In this document: positions 1 through 12,599 of the stretch, piece after piece | Layout of the letters: each line of letters opens with the position of its first letter | Numbering within the stretch: the first letter of the stretch is position 1 | The notes under the pieces: generated by a model | Seen by the model: only the letters and a program-made list of their open reading frames with translations | What the model was told of the DNA's origin: nothing | Database searches by the model: none | Assembly (NCBI GenBank): GCA_037954325.1 | Contig: JBBMNZ010000014.1 | Location: forward strand, 13,366,956 to 13,430,955 | Reading direction: 5' to 3' | Source: Fistularia commersonii | Taxonomy: Eukaryota; Chordata; Actinopteri; Syngnathiformes; Fistulariidae | Length of the DNA stretch: 64,000 nt | Program-made: the position numbers and the translations under genes

Positions 1-2300
1 TGGTACAAAGATCACATGGACCCAGTTTCTCTGTCTGCTGATGACAATATAGACACACAAGCTGAGAATAACATAAAGAAAGCACCAACCTCAAGGAATT
101 GTGTTTAAGTTTAAAAATAGGAAACAGCAGGAAATAAGTTGACAAAGAAAAATTAATGTAAACTTGACATATCATTAGCAAAAGAAAGAAATGTGTGGAA
201 AAGGTAGACACAATCAAGAACATTTTCAAGTAGTCAAAAAAAGCTTGGACAACACAATCGTGACGTTGAAGCAATGTGGATGAAAATAATTAAGAATAGG
301 TGGTGGACAGTTGAAGAAAGTTGAGAAGATGATAAAATGTGAGATAAAGCACTGGTGTGAAAAGGATGGAAATACATTCATAGTGATTAGGGCAGGCACT
401 GAAAATATTAGGGGTAATATTAGGAGTGTTGAAGGCGTAAAGAGATGAGGGAGAACATCCGAGTACTGGGAGATGAAAATGGAGAAAGAGACGATGGTTG
501 GATACCGCAAGGAGAGAAGAGGTTACAGAGGATGAGTTACAGATGGACAGAAGATGTAAAGATGCAGAGACACAGAGAGAGTTGCCTGGCCCCACAGCAG
601 TCAGCACTAATGAAGAAGAATGAGGGGATTGAGCTGCTTGCTAGACCTGCTACTGACCACACACATACACAGAACATCTCACACACACTTTCACTTGAGT
701 ATCCACTCATTTTTTTACACAAAATTTATGAAGCAAAAAATAGTCAAACTGCCTGGATGTGCATGAGTACATATATCCTCCAAACCAGGCTTATAGTCAC
801 AGCTTCTAAATTGATGCAGGTGGCTTTAATTGGTACTAAAGTCATGCTGAGTTTTCCATGTCCTTTTTAAAAGCCTAGAACTCTTCTACAAGGTTGACAT
901 ACCACATTCCAAATTTCACATTTTTAAATCCTTTGACACTATTTGTGACTCTCTGCTGTAACCACTGTGACTTTCTACCCAGAGGAGAAAACAAGAATAT
1001 AACGTTCTTGCTTGTCAATTTTACATTGTTTTTCAAAGGTGTTGAATTGATTTCTGGAGCTGTTAATCATTTGAGACAGGTTTGTCAGTTTCTTGTTTTT
1101 TTGCCCAACCCGAGTTGCGTTTGCGTCTCATTAGCTGTGACAGCCTACGTACGAGTAAGGAGAAAAAGAGACTTTAAAGGAGCCTTGAACTTTTAGTCTC
1201 CGTACCCCCAGCTCACTCTGTTGAATACAAGTTGAGATTTATTGCAATTCATTCCATAATGCTGCAGACTTTTTTTTTTCTCATCAATATAATGTTCCTG
1301 TTTGTGGTGACCTGTCCTTGCAAATAAAATATATTTTTTTTACAAATTTGACAATGCCACTGTGTGGGCTTACATAGAAAGTGCTGAATACATCTACGTT
1401 GTCACTTGCACTAGCAAAAAAATAATAAGACAGCAAAAAAATGTCAGATTTAGTCAAACACACATTTATAGCAGAGAATTATGCTTCATTATATTATATG
1501 TGAAGGGTCTCTACTGCTTGCTGAGTGACAAGTCTTGTACTTGAGGCCAGACAAATACAGATTCATGATTAAAATTGTATAAATGTATGATGCAAAAAAA
1601 AAAAAAAAAAAAACTATGCTCTTATGCCACAGTAAAAAGATTGCAATATGCATGACCTTCTTTTATAGAACCAATACTTGTGAAATTATCAGGATCTGAC
1701 AAAGCCAGTCTGGTCTGGTGAAGACTGATGAAATGATGAGGCCCATCTGATGATAATCCTAAAAATGCAATATGTGGGCAAAACAGGGAAGAGTGTATAT
1801 GAAAGAATGTTGCCGTTATCTTATCTAAAGAAAGATTGCTCCATCCAGCCACTTTGTGCACTGGCAGATCACATCCAGCTCGTGTCTATCCTAAGCCTGA
1901 CTGTGATGACCGTCTAACTTGTTCATTCTTGTGACCCTTGCTGCTTCCCTGTGTTTTCATGATGTTTTAGACATCAAGAACAGTTGTACCAACTGTATCA
2001 AACTCGAAGTTTGTATCCTTACACTTACTTGTTGCTAATTCCACACTAGCTCCTTCCTTGTATTGCTGAGGCAAAAGGAACCTCGCCCTGATGATGACAC
2101 TCTAACAATTCAAACTAAATGGTTTTCAATTAGCCATCAGTCCATAGAAAAGCCAGGCATCATATTAAAATCATTGCCCTCCTGCATCCTAGGTCCTGCT
2201 GTGGATATTTCCAGAATTTTTTTTTGAAGGAGTACCTAAACAGTTTCCCGGGATTTTCAAGATTTGGCTATGTGATAATTAAGCAGTTTCAATTTGTCAT
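1..2300. other. Anonymous AT-rich sequence
   Basis: No gene or recognisable mobile element is visible here. Short open frames exist on both strands, but they lack domain-like composition and overlap one another. A 20-base A tract at 1594-1613 could be an old retrotransposed tail, but no element can be recognised in front of it. Confidence 0.6.
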
Positions 2301-3103
2301 CTTCTTTTCGTCTTCTTCTCCTTTTGGCTTTTCCCTTCATTGGTCGCCACAGCACATCGACCTTCTCCATCTAACCCTGTTCTCTGTATCCTTCTGTCCC
2401 ACACAACAACCTTCATATCCTCTTTCACTATGTCCATAAATCTTCCCTTTGGTCTTCCTCTAGACTTCCTGCCTGGCAGCTCCAATTCCAGCATCCATCT
2501 ACCAATATATTCATTGTCCCTCCTTACATGACCGAATCATCTCAGTCTGGCTTCTCTGACCTTCTCTCCAGAACATCTTAAACATCCACCATGTGCTGTT
2601 CCTCTGATACTCATTCCTGATCCTATCCAACATGGTTACTCCCAAAGATAACCTTAGCATCTTCATCTCTGCAACCTCTAGCTCTGCCTCCTGTTTTTTC
2701 ATCATTGTTACTGTATCTAAGCCATACCGCATTGCTGTTTTTTACCACTGTCTGTCTTGTACACCTTTCCTTTCATTCTGGCTGATAGTCTTCTATAGCA
2801 TAGTACTCCTGACACTTTTCTCCACCCATTCCAACCTGCTTGAACCCATCTCTTTACCTTTTCCACACTCTCTGCCTCTCTGGACTGTTGACCCTAACTA
2901 CCCGAAATCCTCCAACTTTTTGATCTCCACTGCCTTGAGCCTCACCATTCCACCCAGGTTCATCTCATTCATACACATATACTCTGTCTTGCTATGACCA
3001 ACCTTCATTCCTCTCCTTTCCAGAGTATACCTCCACCTCTCTAGATTTTCCTCAACCTGTTCTCTGCTCTCACTTCAGATCATAATGTCATCTGCAAACA
3101 TCA
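2301..3103 (-). mobile_element. RTE-clade LINE, 3' fragment (copy A)
   Basis: This is the 3' end of a non-LTR retrotransposon on the minus strand. Reading inward from about 3103 it starts at RT motif C: the FADD catalytic box is still legible near 3085-3100. It continues through the thumb and the C-terminal part, with pieces such as ELEVAEMKMLRLSLGVT and ELPGRKSRGRPKGRFMD, and ends in the conserved 3' tail (GTCGCCACAG on the plus strand) followed by a CTT-rich end at 2301-2320. The endonuclease and the front of the RT are missing, as expected for 5' truncation during target-primed reverse transcription. Frameshifts split it into several frames, so it is dead. The family resembles the teleost RTE/Expander type and differs from the Rex3 copies at 13.3 and 41 kb. 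The family name is my inference. Confidence 0.85.
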
Positions 3104-5554
3104 ATTTGTCAACAAAGCAACAAAATAAAAAGCCTTACCAATAGTAAGCCTAGCCTTGCTGCTCAGTTATTGCTCGTGGGGGGCGGTCTCTAAATTTTTT
3201 CTGAACAGCAGTGGGATTGTGTTTGTCTGTCAGATTTTCAGTCTGCAAGTTTCTTTGTTTGGGCCTGAGTGAAGTAGTCCTGCACACCTTCTGGATGTTT
3301 AATGTTCAGCAGCAAAACCCGTGCATCTCAAACTTTAAACTTGTTTATCTCTTGTATTTCTTTGACATGGCGCATGAGCTGGGGCCTGACAGCTGAAAAG
3401 TGTTGACCTGAAATCTAATAAAGGCTGTTGAAACATAAATAAAAATATAAAAGAAATGTCAGCCCTTTATTGTCATTAATTTGTAGTGACGCTAAGTGCT
3501 AGGTAGTACCTCAACTGGAAAGCAAATAGTCACCAACACATTTATACACAATATTCATCCTCAAGATAAATACAAATATCAAATCTTTGTTGACATTGTT
3601 GAATTTCGCTGTCTGTAGTTGATGTTTCACCTCTGATTTGCCTTGTGTTTTTTTTTTAACTAAATTTAACTCAATTCATTTAACTACACTCACAAAAACA
3701 TCTTATGGTACAGACTAGACTTCTCTCAGAGCACCTTAGAAGCAAGCAAAAAAGAAAAGAATGAAAAGCTAAGTTCTTCTCTATCCTAATAATGGCTGGT
3801 TCCTCTGCTATATCTGGTCTCGATGGCATTCCCTTGCTGGTCCCAAAAATCCATGTAGATTAACCAAACTCTGATCAGAATGAGCCTGGAAATTCCATAT
3901 GTTGAATTATTTGTTGAGGTTAATATGAGGAACGTAGCTTGTCACATACGCTGTTCTCATGGCACTCCTCAGGGTCAGGTCCAGGCACCTGCAGAACATT
4001 CCCACACATAGTTGATAAACTATCAACGTCCAGCGAATCTTGTCCTAACAGGGACATATTGGAATGACACAAAGTACATCACAGTTAGAGCAGGCGAACA
4101 ATGATTAACTGCAAGGCTAAAATTCCAGTAGAGAGAAAAGCTTACACCAATATTCCACAAAATACAAATTTTAATTTTGTCAGATTATCTATTTTTTGCT
4201 GTTTTAAGGTGGTGATGTTGCCATTGACGTGTGTTCATTTTTTTAGTCTTTTCTCATTGTTAATTTCTGTTCTTTCATCTGTCAATTTCTTTGTGATTCC
4301 TGCTTTTCTTTTACATCATCAGCTATCATCTTGTGTGTATGTTCCTCCAAAACTGTTTTTTCAATACTGCATCTTCCATTCCATTTTCCCTCCTATCTGT
4401 TTTTCTTTTTCTTTTTCTTTTTCTAAACCCCCTATTCTTTTCCTCAGCCACTTCCTTCATTTCTCTCTACTCCACAATTTAGTTATTGATTTCATTTTCA
4501 TACTCTTAGCAGTTGTCCTCTATCTCAAACCATCAGTTGACGTTGGCTATTTCGCCTTTGTTGTTTGTCTGCCTTGTACTGTGTCTTCTTTTTGTGATAT
4601 ACATTCTCAGTGATGTGATGTATTACGGCTGGCTGTGCTTTTTACCTTTTTACCACTCAGACTTTTAAGTGTCGCAAAAAATGTGTTCAGACGAAAGGCA
4701 GACGGCTTTCAAAGAAAACTGCACCAAAGAAATCTTTGAAAAGAAACAATCGTAATCTACCTCCCCTTGTTGCAAAATCAATGAAGTAAACAAACAAACA
4801 AGAATTTTAACTCCTGGCACTCATGTGAACTTTCAGGGTTTGAAGGGTTCTTTATCGTAAATGTTTTTTTTTTATTTTATCAACCAACATTGTACCAGAT
4901 ATTAGCAGCTCTATTGATGAACAGGTTTCTGAATCAAAACTCTTTAACTTGATTCATGTCCGTTCATTCTTCATGAAAATGTAATGAAAATCAAAAAGAT
5001 GTATTCATGGAATTCAAACAGGAATTGAAATATCTATTTATCAAAAGGTAAAAGGACAGGGAGCTGTGGCGAAGTATCAGTAAATATTTTCTCCTTGGAG
5101 CAGCCAAAACCATGTCAAAGTACTAGCTCACTAAGGTTCCACAAATTTATGACGTTTGTGAGTTTTCATTCAAGCAAAAGCTATTTTTCCCCTTTGTTCC
5201 TACAGTTTATTGTTTGAGACCCTCTGTTTGTCATTTCAGAGTGATGCTGTTGTTGAACAATGGCATTTTCAATGGGCTCAGTGATAGTTATGAAGCCACA
5301 TATATAATCACATTATGATTAGTAATCATACAAACTTTAAAAAAAAAATCAAATTTAAGCAACTCTAGAATTTTTAGTTTATTGTTTGTAGCAGACCAAT
5401 TATGTCTTATCTTAAGCTTACTATTTAGGAGGGAATGCCAACCAGAAATTACGCATCAAATGCTCAGTGATTAGTGGCAAGAACTTAGACAGCTAGCATG
5501 GCAGTACAAGCAGACATAGGGAGGAAGAAAAAGGCAAAGCTAGCAGACCTCTGC
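3104..5554. other. Anonymous sequence with a pyrimidine-rich tract
   Basis: No gene is recognised. Around 4240-4500 the plus strand is strongly pyrimidine-rich, including CTTTTT runs near 4400-4425. This produces a 170-codon open frame (4101-4613) made almost entirely of F, L, S, I and P, which I regard as a composition artefact rather than a membrane protein. Confidence 0.55.
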
Positions 5555-5905
5555 AACAGCTGAAGGAGGAATCCCCGACGCTTTGTCAAGTTGAATGTCA
5601 CAGGAAGAGGGGAAAGAAGAGAGCCAAGAAGTGTGCTGCCCTTGTTGCAAGCCCTTCAACTTCACCAAGAACATGGTGGGAAACTGGCCTGCACCCAAGA
5701 AGAGGTTGACAAGTATCACATAGCAGTCTACAGTGACAATGCAAGGGAGCAGGATTTTGGCCACTGAAGCACCCTGATCACCCCAGCAGAACCCACATCA
5801 GCATTTTACATCAGGGACCCAATCCTGAGAGACGTTGAGGGAGTTGACAGAGCAGCTAGATCCAGCTCCAGTTTAGTTACAAACACTATTAATTCTATAG
5901 AGGTC
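5555..5905 (+). mobile_element. Non-LTR retrotransposon fragment, segment before RT domain
   Basis: The plus strand holds a degenerate stretch that resembles the region just upstream of the RT domain in a common group of fish non-LTR elements. Visible pieces are KPFNFTKNMV (around 5650-5680), then in another frame GKLACTQEEVDKY and YSDNAREQDFGH. After a stop near 5764 come LITPAEP and RDVEGVDRAARSSSSP. In relatives this last motif is followed by the first RT motifs; here the similarity stops at about 5885. At least one frameshift and one stop codon are present, and neither RT nor endonuclease remains. The clade is uncertain; I suspect a restriction-like-endonuclease LINE (R2/NeSL type). This is recognition from memory of the motif order, not a search result. 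Confidence 0.45.
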
Positions 5906-8112
5906 CAGAGTTTGGGCTTCAGCAGGTAGGCTTTCAATACAAGCTTGAGTTAAGCCAATGGAGGAATCTAAAACCACAATAGACCAAGAGAGGAGAGAGA
6001 AAATTAACCGAGATCCAAAGGTCACGGAAGTGTCAGTTTATCACTGTTTCTTCTCTTTGATGACAAATATCTAATAGAATGAGAAAAAGTAGAGAGCCTT
6101 AGTTGACAGTGTACAATAACAAAGTGCATGATCAGTTTTCAATACTCAGGGCTGCTGTGCTTTGTCAGAATCAACCACCAGTCAGCCATAGCATATTGAT
6201 CACGCACCTGATACCGTGGGGGGTCCCCCATTTGCCACCAAAATACTAGATATCTTTGAGGCATGGATTCTATCACCGCTCTGTCATGGACAATGGACAT
6301 TGTGACCAGTCTGCAACAACATAGCTCTGTACATGAATGTTTTCCTCTCTTTGATTAATTTTGGAATGTAATGGCCACTGGAGGCCAGGACAATAGCTGT
6401 AGTTTTAGATGTACTGTCTGAATTATGTGATGTGGGAGCTTTAATGACAATTGCTCCTGCGATCTGATATCAATGCTTATTAAAACCCAGCTGAAGCAGT
6501 TACTATTTGCCTGCCGTTGCAGTGACTTGAAACTGGAAAAAGTTGATTCAAGCGTGACAACATAGTTTTGGAGTTGAGTGACCAAAAGAACACTAGGTGA
6601 CAACACATGAGCCATATGAGTAAAAAGAAGAGAAAGACCGCATCATTTGCCACCAACTTTTCAGCGAAACACAAAAAAGTAAATTGTATTCCCGTCATAG
6701 TCACATCAACAAAAAAATGGCGTTTCCCACAAAAGTGCCTCGCAAAGGATGTCGCTGAAGAGGATTTGACATGTTTTCTGAGAATGTGACAACAAACTGA
6801 ATGCATCTGGCTTGACAAGTCATTACAAATTACTACTTGTGATCACTTTTCCTCAGTGAGAAATAAGGGTACTCACCACTACCTCCAGAGAGAGGCATTT
6901 TCAACAAACTTTGTATGTCTCCCTGTAATCTGACCTTTTGGATTGCCACTATAGCCAGTGGCTTGCGCCAGTGGACCTCCCGCTCATTCCTTCTTTTCTA
7001 CACTCTCTGCATGGGGCCCCAATTGTAATTCAACAAAGCCTTACATTGTGTTCCATTGAAAGCTACCACAGCTACAGAAACAGTTTACATGCACAACTCA
7101 GTTTTTCTATTCCTTTTTTATGATTATTGTTATATATTTTTTTATTTTACTGGGTGCATTGCACACCAATATTCCTGTCACCTTTTTTTTTTTTTACACA
7201 CGCTCCGGCATGCTCAGGAAGAGGTTTTGTGGAACCACGGTCCCCAGCTGTGATAAGAGAGGACAACAGCAGGGTTTTCACTGGCTTTTGTTGGCTCAAA
7301 GCAGCCACAACATTATCGGAGTGGTCCACTTTGTACCAGCCTCCCTTTGTCACTCAATCCATCTGTCTCTTGATCTTGTCTTTCTTTTTCAGTGTTGAGA
7401 CCTGCCTCTTTTTTGCGATTGCACCAGAATTCAGACCCTGTTCTGCGCAAGGGACTGTTTTTTTTTCTTTTCTACCCTTTTGTAAATAAATGAGTAAATA
7501 CCATTGCGTTATAGTTTACTCCCAGTTTGGTTGGCATGTTTACTTTCCTATGAAATTTTTTTATAGGATTATATTTTTGATCATAGGAAGTACCGAACAC
7601 CAGTAATACATTGTGCTTACAAAAATAGTGTGCCATTGTGCATGAGTATTTGTGACTATGTACAGTATGTGAGCTTGCTTGTGTGTGTACATGGGTTCAT
7701 AGGTATAATGGAGAGAGTGCCCGTGGTCAGGGAAAAATGTTCTTCTCTGTCCGTTCCATCCAAGTAATGCAGTTCACTAAAGCTCAACCAGTGGTAGTTA
7801 AAGGATAATTACAGCCTCAGTGTCATTCAGTTGAGTTCAGTTGTCTATTTCATGTCTATGGTTTGCATATTTGCCTCCTCTCTGAGTTGCTGTATTGCTG
7901 TGAAACTTGCATTGAATTTTCCTTATTCTTTACAATTAGTTTCCCCAACAGAAAGGGATCATTGTGTATCTTAAATTACAGTAAAGAGCTATAAAATATC
8001 CAGCTTCACTTTCTTAGAAATCAACAATAATCAGCTGTGAGTAATGCAAATGTGAAATATCATCAACTTCAAAGTTCCCTGCTGTTATTTTCCTGTTATA
8101 GTACAGTAATAG
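5906..8112. other. Anonymous sequence
   Basis: No gene or element is recognised. A 60-codon lysine-rich open frame at 6607-6789 (starts MSHMSKKKRKTASF) is unlike any family I know, has no convincing upstream or downstream exon, and overlaps a minus-strand frame of similar length. Poly-T runs occur near 7188-7195. Confidence 0.5.
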
Positions 8113-8178
8113 ACATATATATATCATATATATCATATATGATATATATATCATATATATATATATGATTATGATATT
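8113..8178. repeat. AT-rich palindromic repeat
   Basis: An almost pure AT block built from ATATATC and GATATAT units. The centre CATATATG (about 8135-8142) is flanked by mirrored ATATATATC/GATATATAT arms, so a cruciform or hairpin could form. A less regular ATGATATT/GATATTTCAT echo continues to about 8205. Confidence 0.8.
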
Positions 8179-11110
8179 GAAATTCACGAGTATGATATTT
8201 CATATCAGTGATATTAAATTCATTTGTTAAAGTCTTGACTATGAACTTGCAGAAATCACAAAAACAGTCTTTTACAATGTCCTTTTTCTTATGCTCTGTG
8301 ATTTAGTTTATTGATAGCAACCTATAAAAAAAGTCATAAAAAATGTACACAACTTTGGAAAAAGAAAACATTAAATTCACTGTTTCTGTGATATACTGTT
8401 TTTGTTTTTTTACAAAAAGATAGATCTAGAAATACTGATAATGAATTCAATTACTATGATTACATTGATTTGTGAAGGAGAGCAAACTGTAGTAAACGAA
8501 TAGGACTGCTGTGTTTGACAGACTTTGCCAAAATATGGAGACCAAATTGTGTTTTAAAAAGCCTCCGGGAATTTAGAGAAAAAACTGGACTGCCTGGCAA
8601 GTGGAAAATAATAATTTAGCTTCTTATAAATCTTACATAACATATTTGTTGTTTCCAACCTCATAGGTACTGGGATTTGCCACTGCTTTCTGTTTTCCTC
8701 ATTCTTAATTGAAAGTATTTGAATTTTTGACTGCTGGCTGGACAAACAAGCACTTCTTGTTAGGCTCTGAGGGATTCTGATGGCAATTTATTTCTTGCAT
8801 GCAAAAACGAATAAATAAATCAATAAGGAAAATTAATTACTTGCTTCCCCATTGACTTTAACATTGATACCTGATTATTTAGATAATCTCAAATGAATTA
8901 GTGGTAGTGGGCAAAGCTTTGCAGTGCATATTCTCTCCCCTTTGTTGCACCAGCGGAGTGGTGAGGCCTATCAACCACTGAGTCTGGGAGCTCCAATTGC
9001 CTGCCAGTCATCAGATAAAATGGATTTCCAATTGTCTCAAGGCTCCCTGGCTAGGTCAGATGCAACAGAGAACAGGCAGACTTCTGCCTCTCCTCTGCTT
9101 CTCCTGACTTACTGTTTGTTATTTGTTTTTCTTATTCCATCGCCTACTGTGTTCTGGCCATGTCTCCACTGTTCTTTCTCTACCCACCTCACAGATTCTC
9201 TGTTCTGATGTTTCAGAGACACGTCAGTTGGAAGCAGCCGCATTGCAATAGCCCCGATAAGAGTATCTTCTCTGACTCTGTACAGAACGCTGTATCTTTC
9301 ATGCTCTGCAAAGACTTTTTGTAGGAAAAGAATTTAGGGGACATTACTTCATTGGTGTGTTTGTATTAAAGTTGTGAGATGTTGCCTTTCCAAACACTCA
9401 AGGAGAAATCTGAAAATCAATTCAAAGTCAAAATATTATTACAGGTATTTCATTTCACTGCTTGTTTTATCACATTAACACAAGTCTAAATTGCCTCTGC
9501 CTGCTGTCCAAGTGATAGTAATAGAAAATGGTCACACAATTTCGAGAATATTCGTTTTATTTTAGCTGCTAACTTAAAAAGGGTCGATATGATTTCAAAA
9601 CTTTGGACTGAATCAGGCCGTGTATGCACTGCTTTTATTTATTCATATATTCAACAATGAGCATCCTCCCAGTTTTTCAAACCTAAAGATTTTTGGTTCC
9701 CCTCTTGCATCATAAGATATCGCTCAGCTATTTGCACAGTTTCACATTTGAACCCCATTTTCACAGTCATGATTGGAGTGGAAGACTGTTGCTCAGCATG
9801 CACACTCAAGATTCTGGAAAATATTTGGCTTTTCTATTGGATATGATGCTCTTGAATGCAAATGTGAGCTGTACTAAATAGAAGATGACAATCTTGGATG
9901 ATAGCTTCAACACAACTATTCTTCCTAACAATGTCATAGAGACAGCCTTCATCATGTTGTGCCATTAAAAGATGGCCAGAGACAAAAGTCTGACTGTCAG
10001 AAATTGGAACACTTTAATGGCCCCAGTTACCAACCAGCCGATAGTCATGAAGTATGAACTAATACACTGATCAATGAGACCTGTTACATTTAAGATGCTA
10101 AAAAGCATGTCTTGATGGGTTTGCATTTATGGTGCGTTTACATTTCTGTTAACAATTTGCGTCTCAATTTACCGTATGAGGATAAAAGAACGGTGACATT
10201 TGGATAAGATTACTTCTTGAATGAGGAGATATTAAGAGCAGAAGAATGGAACACTTTGGAAAGTAAAATAGTGGAGTGAGAATTGAGGAGAACACAGAAG
10301 AGGGTAATCATATTGATCACCCTGCTTTGAATTTCTTTGTGGTTATATGTGAACCTGCCCACCTCAAACACTCATATATCCAATGTGCATATGTTTATAC
10401 ACAGTCTTTCAGCCAATTGGCTTCAAGTTAATGTGCCCCAAACATTTGTCGATATGTCCAGACCTCTGTGTTCTATGGGTGCTGTGGTACTTTGGCACCA
10501 GGTGTCTATGCTGCCAAGGCACTGAAAACCACGATACACGAAATGATTTTGAAAGATTCATTAATTCATTTAGCAGAATTTCACTTGACCTCATAGCTTG
10601 AGCCACATTAATATACTGCACATGGCGATTGCAAGTTCTTGTTGAGCAAGAGCACTGCAAGATCAGACACCAGAGTACAAGGCTTTCAGATATTTGGATT
10701 ATGCCATCGGAGCAGTATTCAGTAAACTTGTATATTTTTGGATTTTTTCCCTAACATACATGGGCAGTGGGTTTTCAGTGCTGTATTTCTTTAAAAGTCA
10801 AACAAAGAAGGGTTTTGTGTGTTTAAAGGTTTTCCTGACTTTTAATCTGCATGATAGGAAGAAAATAACTTAATAATTTCTTGATTCTATTACGAAGGGC
10901 TGGTTTGTGATTTGCATAACCCATCTTGTCAGGTCTGACGATGGCTAATACTTTATCTGTCTTAGTTATGGGCTTCATAGCTTCCTTTCATGAGGGAGAC
11001 AAAAATTGCCACAGTGGGTAAATATAGTTGTTTGATAAAACAACAATTATTCCTTTTAGACATAGACATCCAAGTACAAATACTATTGCTACTACCACTA
11101 CTAGTACCTA
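8179..11110. other. Anonymous single-copy-like sequence
   Basis: No gene or mobile element is recognised. Open frames are short (62-94 codons) and overlap on opposite strands. The sequence composition is ordinary AT-rich fish intergenic DNA. Confidence 0.5.
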
Positions 11111-11163
11111 TGATAATAATAATAACAATAAAACTACTACTACTGATAATAATAATAATAATG

Positions 11164-11200
<37 letters not shown>

Positions 11201-11246
11201 TAATAATGATAATAATAATGATAATAATAATAACAACAACAATAGT
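11111..11246. repeat. Imperfect (AAT/GAT)n trinucleotide array
   Basis: About 135 bp of AAT units interspersed with GAT and AAC units. Translation gives long poly-Asn, poly-Ile or poly-Tyr strings in the different frames; these are repeat artefacts, not proteins. The array ends 15 bp before a SINE-like piece. Confidence 0.9.
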
Positions 11247-11260
11247 AATAATATTCTACC

Positions 11261-11394
11261 GTCTGTCCATCCATCCATCCTCTACCGCGTATTCTGCACT
11301 CATGGTGGCGAGGGATGCTGGAGCCCATCCGAGCTGTCATTGGGCAAGAGATGGGGTACACTCTTGACCGGTTGCCAGTCAATTGCAGGGCCAA
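11261..11394 (-). mobile_element. SINE-like repeat, 3' end fragment
   Basis: Seen from the plus strand it starts with CCATCCATCC and continues with a 'TCTACCGCGTATTCTGCACT', 'GATGCTGGAGCCCATCC' and 'TTGCCAGTCAATTGCAGGGCC' style body. This is the reverse complement of the 3' end of a repeat very common in teleosts, which has a GGAT-type tail. Only the 3' part is present. Other pieces lie at 24.0, 24.3, 37.1, 40.5, 52.4 and 52.6 kb. Confidence 0.75.
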
Positions 11395-12185
11395 TAATAA
11401 TAATAATTATAATGAAAAATATTCTATATTGTATATCAATTCTCATGATTTGGTGTCAGATTTGCTGTATTTTAACTGCCAATTTGTTTTATATAGATGT
11501 CATTTAAAGTGTGATCAAACCAGTCTGTGCTATTGAAATAGACTCCATTTCACATAAACTGACAGCACATTCTGAAGCCCTCTTATCTCAGAGATTCAGA
11601 CACACATAATTTGTGAGTCACTCTCTATGCATATACATGAGTATTGTGTGTGATACTGTGTGACTGATGAAGAAGTCCAACTTAGGTCCATCCATGTTTC
11701 TCAGGCACAACAACTATCTCATGAAGCTTCATATTGCTGACTTTGACATAGAAGAAAGGTACCTAACACGGAACAGCAATGCACAACCAGTCTCACTAAC
11801 AAGCTGCTATAAATCCCTCTTTTTGTGTCATTATGTTAGCCTTCTCCTCAATGTTTGTCAAAACGGATCTTCAAGTTGTCAAAGTTCTGTTCAAAGTGAA
11901 GGACTGCGACTTCGGTTGACAGATAGTCATGATATCAGAATCATCGTACAGTGTTTTTAGTGTTAATTCATCTCACCCATTTAATGAAAGGGCACATGAC
12001 CTGAGTGATTTAGACAAGGTTGGAGCCTTTGTTGTCTCAGCTGCTGTGATGGTCTCAGTGACAAAGGGTTTCAAGAACCTTACTGATCTGTGTTTGAAAG
12101 TTGGACATTTCTCTCCTTGGATAAGTAGACCTTGCCGTTATCAAAGACAAAATGGGCTAACCTCTGAGGTCACAATGTCTTATGA
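11395..12185. other. Anonymous sequence
   Basis: No recognisable gene. Overlapping plus-strand frames at 11667-12225 have no domain features I can name. Confidence 0.5.
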
Positions 12186-12380
12186 TTGGCATGACAGTAC
12201 AGTGGTTAGGGCTTCTGCCTCATAACAAGAATATTGAAAGTGAATTCCCAACAGGGGAGCTTTCTTGGTTCTCCTGATTCCTCCCACAGCCCAAAACCAT
12301 ACAGTAGGTTTATTGGAAACCTCTCACCCTACGCTTTTCCTGACTATATGATAGGTGCAATAGACCGCAAGTGAAATAAC
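12186..12380 (+). mobile_element. SINE-like repeat, diverged 5' part
   Basis: The plus strand reads GTACAGTGGTTAGGGCTTCTG, a diverged tRNA-like head (compare GCGCAGTGGTTAGC), followed by CTCATAACAAGAAT and a body with TTCTCCTGATTCCTCCCACAG. This is the same family as the minus-strand fragments in this window, here in the plus orientation. The internal promoter B box is eroded. Confidence 0.6.
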
Positions 12381-12599
12381 TTTTTTCATCTCCTTGTTTC
12401 CTGTTCATACTTTTACTCAATATTTAAAATGAATCAATAAAATATTTTTTTATTATTATCTATTATAATCATAGTTATTCCAATTAGTTTATACAACCAT
12501 TATTATTGTTGTTGCTGAAATCAGCAATAGCATTACATGTCACTGTCTGCATCATTTTCACCCTAACCCACTCAACCATTTTTATTTCAGCAATCATTT

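Noticed and set aside
1594..1613. Processed pseudogene marked by a poly-A run
   Set aside because: No open frame or recognisable gene sequence precedes the tract, and no flanking direct repeat was found.
4101..4613. 170-codon open frame that could pass for a multi-span membrane protein
   Set aside because: It is F/L/S/I/P-rich because the plus strand is a long pyrimidine tract. There is no start context, splice support or family resemblance.
11028..11507. 159-codon poly-asparagine frame, and poly-Ile and poly-Tyr frames on the same DNA
   Set aside because: Direct translation of the (AAT/GAT)n array and the flanking SINE-like piece.
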